Source: Nitrospira sp. (GTDB lineage Bacteria > Nitrospirota > Nitrospiria > Nitrospirales > Nitrospiraceae). From it: a stretch of DNA of 64,000 nt. How positions within the stretch are numbered: position 1 is the stretch's first letter; the number at the start of each line of letters is the position of its first letter. The notes below the pieces were generated by a model that saw only the letters and a list, made by a program, of their open reading frames with translations, was not told where the DNA came from and did not search any database. Location: assembly GCA_036984305.1 (NCBI GenBank), contig BQWY01000001.1:1178001-1242000 (forward strand). Direction: 5' to 3'. Position numbers and translations under genes: made by a program. This document shows positions 61,051-64,000 of this stretch, piece after piece.

Positions 61051-61365
61051 TCAGGAATTAGATCCGGAGGACGACCCCCCATCGGATTCGAAGGTCATGT
61101 TGGGGGGGGGTGTGTTGCGCTTCCCGGTCAGAGAAGGCAACTTCGAAAACTTGTGGTTGCGCTCGTTCAGCATGTCGTACGCTTTCATTTCGGCGAAGCC
61201 GGGTTTGTGGGTGCCGACGATCTTTGAGGCGAAGTTCGACATGAGACGAGTCGCAGTTTTTGCTTTGCATTTCGGACAGGACGTATCTTCGGGTCTGGCG
61301 TACGTCGGTTGGATCAACTCGAAAACTTCCTGACAGCTTTCGCACCGGTACTCATACGTCGGCAT
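61051..61365 (-). CDS. FmdB/CxxC_CxxC zinc-ribbon regulatory protein
   Basis: A 104-residue protein with an N-terminal FmdB-family zinc ribbon: MPTYEYRCESCQEVFEL then SCPKCKAKTATRL (two CxxC pairs). The last 60 residues form a Lys- and Ser/Gly-rich tail ending in SSSGSNS. The family was named for a regulator of formamidase; general role unclear. ATG 61365 begins the typical MPTYEYRC. First gene of an operon with the PstS-like and IPT proteins. A short extended -10 box (61392-61400) may be the promoter. Confidence 0.9.
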   Translation of the reverse strand: MPTYEYRCESCQEVFELIQPTYARPEDTSCPKCKAKTATRLMSNFASKIVGTHKPGFAEMKAYDMLNERNHKFSKLPSLTGKRNTPPPNMTFESDGGSSSGSNS

Positions 61366-61391
61366 GGTGAGCCCCCGTTGTTGGCTTCCGG

Positions 61392-61400
61392 ATTAAATCA
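61392..61400 (-). promoter_or_regulatory. Extended -10 element for the fmdB-like operon
   Basis: Minus strand TGA-TTTAAT (61400-61392); no good -35. Predicted leader of about 20 bases. Confidence 0.35.
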
Positions 61401-61446
61401 CGCCGCTCGACCGCGCTGCTATCGGCAGAAGGTCCGGCGAGATACC

Positions 61447-61476
61447 TTGACCGCTTCCTGAAAATTGCATTATTGT
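61447..61476 (+). promoter_or_regulatory. Promoter candidate for the small genes at 61.5 kb
   Basis: -35 TTGACC (61447-61452; 5 of 6), 18-base spacer, -10 TATTGT (61471-61476; 4 of 6). Leader about 64 bases to ATG 61547. Confidence 0.45.
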
Positions 61477-61546
61477 AGCAGCTTTGCAGTCAATTCGACT
61501 AGGGGGTTGGGGTGCGACTTGAACATCGTGAAGAGGAGAGGACACC

Positions 61547-61723
61547 ATGCCGGTATTGATTCGACGGTACAAGGCCAGCGGCGGGTTCATGCAGGAGGAG
61601 CGCATCGACGAGGAGGACCGCATCGAGCGGTATATGCGCTTATTTGACAAGGACGATGTCAAGAAGCTCAACACAGGCGTCAAGGTGTTCATTGAAAAGG
61701 ACGAGTGGCAGTTACTGCCCTAG
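61547..61723 (+). CDS. Very small charged protein, 58 residues
   Basis: A 58-residue protein that begins MPVLIRRYKASGG and is rich in Glu, Asp, Arg and Lys (EERIDEEDRIERYMRLFDK), ending WQLLP. AGAGG 5 bases before ATG 61547, the good promoter upstream and the strong compositional bias support a real gene. No known family; cytoplasmic. It lies 29 bases before the next small gene. Confidence 0.7.
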   Translation: MPVLIRRYKASGGFMQEERIDEEDRIERYMRLFDKDDVKKLNTGVKVFIEKDEWQLLP

Positions 61724-61752
61724 ACCCGCCCGCCGGGCTCTCGTACATACAC

Positions 61753-61956
61753 GTGATTTATTGGATTCACATCGCACGATCGATCGACCGCACCACACTC
61801 CATCGGGAACGCTGTTCCGAAGTGCCTTCGGTTCCGACCAAATCGGATTTCTGGGAGGGAGGTTGGTTTGACTATCCCGACAAGGAGCGGGCCCTCTTGG
61901 CGATGGAACAGGCCGGCACAACGGATACCCGCCGCTGCGCCCTCTGCAAGCCGTAA
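61753..61956 (+). CDS. Small Cys-containing protein, 67 residues
   Basis: About 67 residues from GTG 61753 (an open frame extends to GTG 61705, overlapping the preceding gene). The second half TKSDFWEGGWFDYPDKERALLA then TTDTRRCALCKP shows a CxxC near the end and a further Cys in HRERCSEV, spaced so that they could bind a metal or form a disulphide. Not a family I can name. No signal peptide. Confidence 0.65.
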   Translation: MIYWIHIARSIDRTTLHRERCSEVPSVPTKSDFWEGGWFDYPDKERALLAMEQAGTTDTRRCALCKP

Positions 61957-61995
61957 CTCGCCGTTATCCCGTGCCGGACCAGGCGTCGCTTCTCC

Positions 61996-62865
61996 GTGAT
62001 TCCACGACTGGCATTGCTTGCCACTACGCTGGTGTGGGGGGCGACCTTTCCGGCGACCAAAGCGGCGCTTGGGCAGATCCCGCCGTTGTCGTTCCTCTTC
62101 CTGCGATTTGGTCTTGGGGCCGTGGTGGCCATAGCGGCCGCGAGGCTGTGCGGATATCGCCTCGAGTGTAACTGGGTGGTGTTTCGCATGAGCCTGATCG
62201 CGACGGGGTGGTTGTGGCTCGCCTACGTCTGTCAAACCATTGGATTGGAGTATACGACCGCCTCGAACTCCGCCTTTATTACGGTGCTCTACGTGGTCTT
62301 CGTTCCCATTATTCTCCTACGATTCGGAGCGACCACGTGGACGGCGATCGCGTTGGCTGTGCTAGGACTCTGGCTCCTGGTGCGACCGTCAGCGTCGATG
62401 AACGTCGGAGATCTGCTCAATCTTGCGTGTGCCGCCGCCTTTGCCGGCCATATTGCCTGCCTGGAGCGATACACGAGAGTGGGGCAATCGGTGTCGCTCT
62501 TGTTGTGGCAGATGATCTTGACCACGGTCGCTATGGGGGCCGCCTCGATCTGGGAACGCCCTCCCGCTCAGGCGTTCGAGCCAACCCCTGTGCTGTTGGT
62601 GAGTCTCACGGTGACGGGCGTGCTGGCGACGGGCGCGTTCGCCGTCCAGATGTGGGTGCAGCGCATCGTGCCGGCCCAGCAGGTGGCGTTGATCTTTGCA
62701 TTGGAACCGGCCTGTGCGGCCTGGCTGGCCTGGACGTTTCTTGACGAGTCCTTGGATGCGCGGGGGTGGATTGGGAGTGCTTGTATCTTTGCGGCGACGT
62801 TGGTCGGGACGCTCAGTCGTGGGGAAGCGCACGGCGAGCCGACCCGCAGCCTGACGAATACGTAG
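61996..62865 (+). CDS. EamA/DMT-family transporter
   Basis: A 289-residue inner-membrane protein with ten membrane helices and two EamA repeats: VWGATFPATKAALGQIPPLSFLFLRF (repeat 1) and ALEPACAAWLAWTFLDESLDARGWIG (repeat 2). The drug/metabolite transporter family exports amino acids or metabolites; the substrate is unknown. GTG 61996 is the only sensible start. It follows the small protein by 39 bases and precedes a hypothetical gene by 13 bases, so it is likely part of that run. Confidence 0.92.
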   Translation: MIPRLALLATTLVWGATFPATKAALGQIPPLSFLFLRFGLGAVVAIAAARLCGYRLECNWVVFRMSLIATGWLWLAYVCQTIGLEYTTASNSAFITVLYVVFVPIILLRFGATTWTAIALAVLGLWLLVRPSASMNVGDLLNLACAAAFAGHIACLERYTRVGQSVSLLLWQMILTTVAMGAASIWERPPAQAFEPTPVLLVSLTVTGVLATGAFAVQMWVQRIVPAQQVALIFALEPACAAWLAWTFLDESLDARGWIGSACIFAATLVGTLSRGEAHGEPTRSLTNT

Positions 62866-62878
62866 AGGGAGAAGAACG

Positions 62879-63355
62879 ATGGCGCAGAAATTCGGCAACG
62901 GGCGATGGGTGCGCGATGGTTTCTTGGACAATCGGACCCCTGGATCGGTGGTCGGTCGGCTTCACGTGGCATCCCTTGGGCCGGTGGAGGTGTGTTTGCA
63001 GGGAGATTTCAAAGATGACTTGGCTGGACGAATGATTTGCCTGCGAAACAGCGGATTCGAAGACGACGAAATGGCGGGACAGGTATTGGACGATATGGAG
63101 TCACCGCAGCTCGGTACCGTCTTTCTCATCTCCTTCGACCCACATCCCAACCTGCCGCCACATCCGTATATCGAATGGTTTTCGCAACGTAACCATCATT
63201 ACCGCATCGAGTTGGCGGTCGGCGATGCCTGGATTGCAACAGCTGATGAAGAGGAACGGTTTGATCCTGAGAGTGCCGCCATTCGGGCCCGCTTGGCAGA
63301 CCGCCTGCAACAATCGTCACAACCCTTCAACGGAGCCGAGTCGGACTGGGCGTAG
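62879..63355 (+). CDS. Hypothetical protein of 158 residues
   Basis: A 158-residue, mostly acidic soluble protein (VLDDMESPQLGTVFLISFDPHP ... YIEWFSQRNHHYRIELAVGDAW). No recognised motif, signal or membrane segment. GAGGGAGAAG upstream of ATG 62879 is a good ribosome binding site. It is the last gene of the plus-strand run 61.5-63.4 kb and could be co-transcribed with the EamA transporter. Confidence 0.8.
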   Translation: MAQKFGNGRWVRDGFLDNRTPGSVVGRLHVASLGPVEVCLQGDFKDDLAGRMICLRNSGFEDDEMAGQVLDDMESPQLGTVFLISFDPHPNLPPHPYIEWFSQRNHHYRIELAVGDAWIATADEEERFDPESAAIRARLADRLQQSSQPFNGAESDWA

Positions 63356-63456
63356 CAAACTCGTGCGGGGCAGCGGCAGCGATCACGGCGCCGGTCCCCT
63401 CACGTTCGAGTTGGCGACTTGCTCTTCGCGGGACGGATGGAAGATCGCCGAAGCGG

Positions 63457-64000
63457 TTAGACGGCGACGGCTTCCTGTTGCGGACGCGAATCTCGTACGT
63501 GCAACGGGACGGGGCGGAGATCCCAGATCAACCCCGCCCACGACATGACTTTCAGGATATAGTAGGAGATGTCGACCTCCCACCAGTAGAAGCCCTGCCG
63601 TGCGGATGCGGGATAGTAGTGGTGGTTGTTGTGCCAACCTTCCCCGAAGGTGATGAGCGCCAAGGTAAAATTGTTGCGGCTGAAATCGCCGGTCTCGTAT
63701 CGCCGCGATCCCCAGCGATGGGCGAGGGAATTGATCGTATACGTGCAGTGACTAACCAGCACCGTGGAGAGGAAGAAGCCGACGATCAACATCTGCATCC
63801 CGGAGGTGCCGAGCGAAGGCCACAGCGCATTGAGCCCGACGCCGAAGAAGAACGTGAACGTGCCGAGGGCGATCGGAATGACGAGATCGAACCGGTCGAG
63901 CCAGCACAGTTCCGGGTACTTCGCCAAATCGTTCACCGTTTTCAGATCGGTTGGCGCGTTCACCGGGGCCAGAAACCAGCCCATATGACTCCAGACAAAG
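63457..64000 (-). CDS. Fatty acid (acyl-CoA type) desaturase, N-terminus beyond window edge
   Basis: C-terminal 180 residues of a stearoyl-CoA-type delta-9 desaturase; the reading frame runs through the right edge (FVWSHMGWFLAP starts at the last bases), so the first His boxes are outside. Visible are the third His box GEGWHNNHH and a short segment SLAHRWGSRRYETGD, with membrane segments LVIPIALGTFTFFFGVGL and MQMLIVGFFLSTVLVSH between. These enzymes use a di-iron centre to introduce a cis double bond into membrane acyl chains. Internal Met at 63984 is not the start. Confidence 0.93.
   Translation of the reverse strand, partial: FVWSHMGWFLAPVNAPTDLKTVNDLAKYPELCWLDRFDLVIPIALGTFTFFFGVGLNALWPSLGTSGMQMLIVGFFLSTVLVSHCTYTINSLAHRWGSRRYETGDFSRNNFTLALITFGEGWHNNHHYYPASARQGFYWWEVDISYYILKVMSWAGLIWDLRPVPLHVRDSRPQQEAVAV

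Noticed and set aside
1-64000. CRISPR array, rRNA, tRNA, insertion sequence
   Set aside because: I scanned gaps for regular repeats, cloverleaf arms and transposase motifs; none was convincing. Some tRNA-like or low-copy elements could still be missed without a covariance search.

Overview
The window is gene-dense, GC-rich bacterial chromosome (roughly 60% GC by eye), with short gaps, many 4-bp stop/start overlaps and no phage, transposase, rRNA, tRNA or CRISPR array that I could find. The gene set points to a Gram-negative autotroph of the Nitrospirota, most likely a Nitrospira-type organism: a split biotin-dependent carboxylase of the pyruvate/2-oxoglutarate carboxylase kind, a split-domain phosphofructokinase, many small lipoproteins, an outer-membrane protein and membrane-bound sensor kinases. 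This assignment is inference from gene content only.

Layout. 1-7.1 kb: a partial membrane histidine kinase, a PilZ-HMG-CoA reductase fusion behind a near-consensus promoter, a DUF6573-like protein and an MFS transporter. 7.1-14.2 kb: a J-domain protein, an operon of aminotransferase, haem-binding sensor-like protein and amidohydrolase, a CPBP protease, an SDR protein and two tandem zinc-ribbon proteins. 14.4-23.9 kb: a large Lhr-type helicase, a tandem universal stress protein with a DUF3015-like lipoprotein, an RnfD-like/DUF2330 continuous reading frame and a lipoprotein. 24.1-25.5 kb: a cluster of three small proteins (L7/L12-like with membrane anchor, coiled-coil with membrane anchor, ankyrin). 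25.6-29.4 kb: divergent glycolytic pair, pyruvate kinase and a histidine-phosphatase/6-phosphofructokinase fusion.

30.3-37.7 kb: minus-strand run of lipoprotein, a three-domain MFS/acyltransferase/acyl-ACP ligase protein, a metal-dependent hydrolase, an ECF sigma factor and its membrane-anchored partner with a C-terminal DUF4384-like domain. 38-44.6 kb: a beta-propeller lipoprotein, a membrane-anchored MutS-family ATPase and the operon prmA-MOSC-methyltransferase-SUMF1-like. 44.7-51.5 kb: FN3 protein, a thiD operon (thiD, polytopic haem-copper-oxidase-like protein, alpha/beta hydrolase), and three envelope proteins.

51.9-61.4 kb: thiamin salvage (tenA), soluble transhydrogenase (sthA), a lipoprotein peroxiredoxin, a lipoprotein hydrolase, the two carboxylase subunits, and an operon of FmdB-like zinc ribbon, PstS-like binding protein and IPT-domain protein. 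61.5-64 kb: two very small proteins, an EamA transporter, a hypothetical protein and a fatty-acid desaturase cut by the right edge.

The most interesting objects are the two unusual enzyme fusions (PilZ-HMG-CoA reductase; histidine phosphatase-phosphofructokinase), the RnfD/DUF2330 frame with an internal ribosome binding site and signal peptide, and the small membrane-protein cluster at 24.1-25.5 kb.
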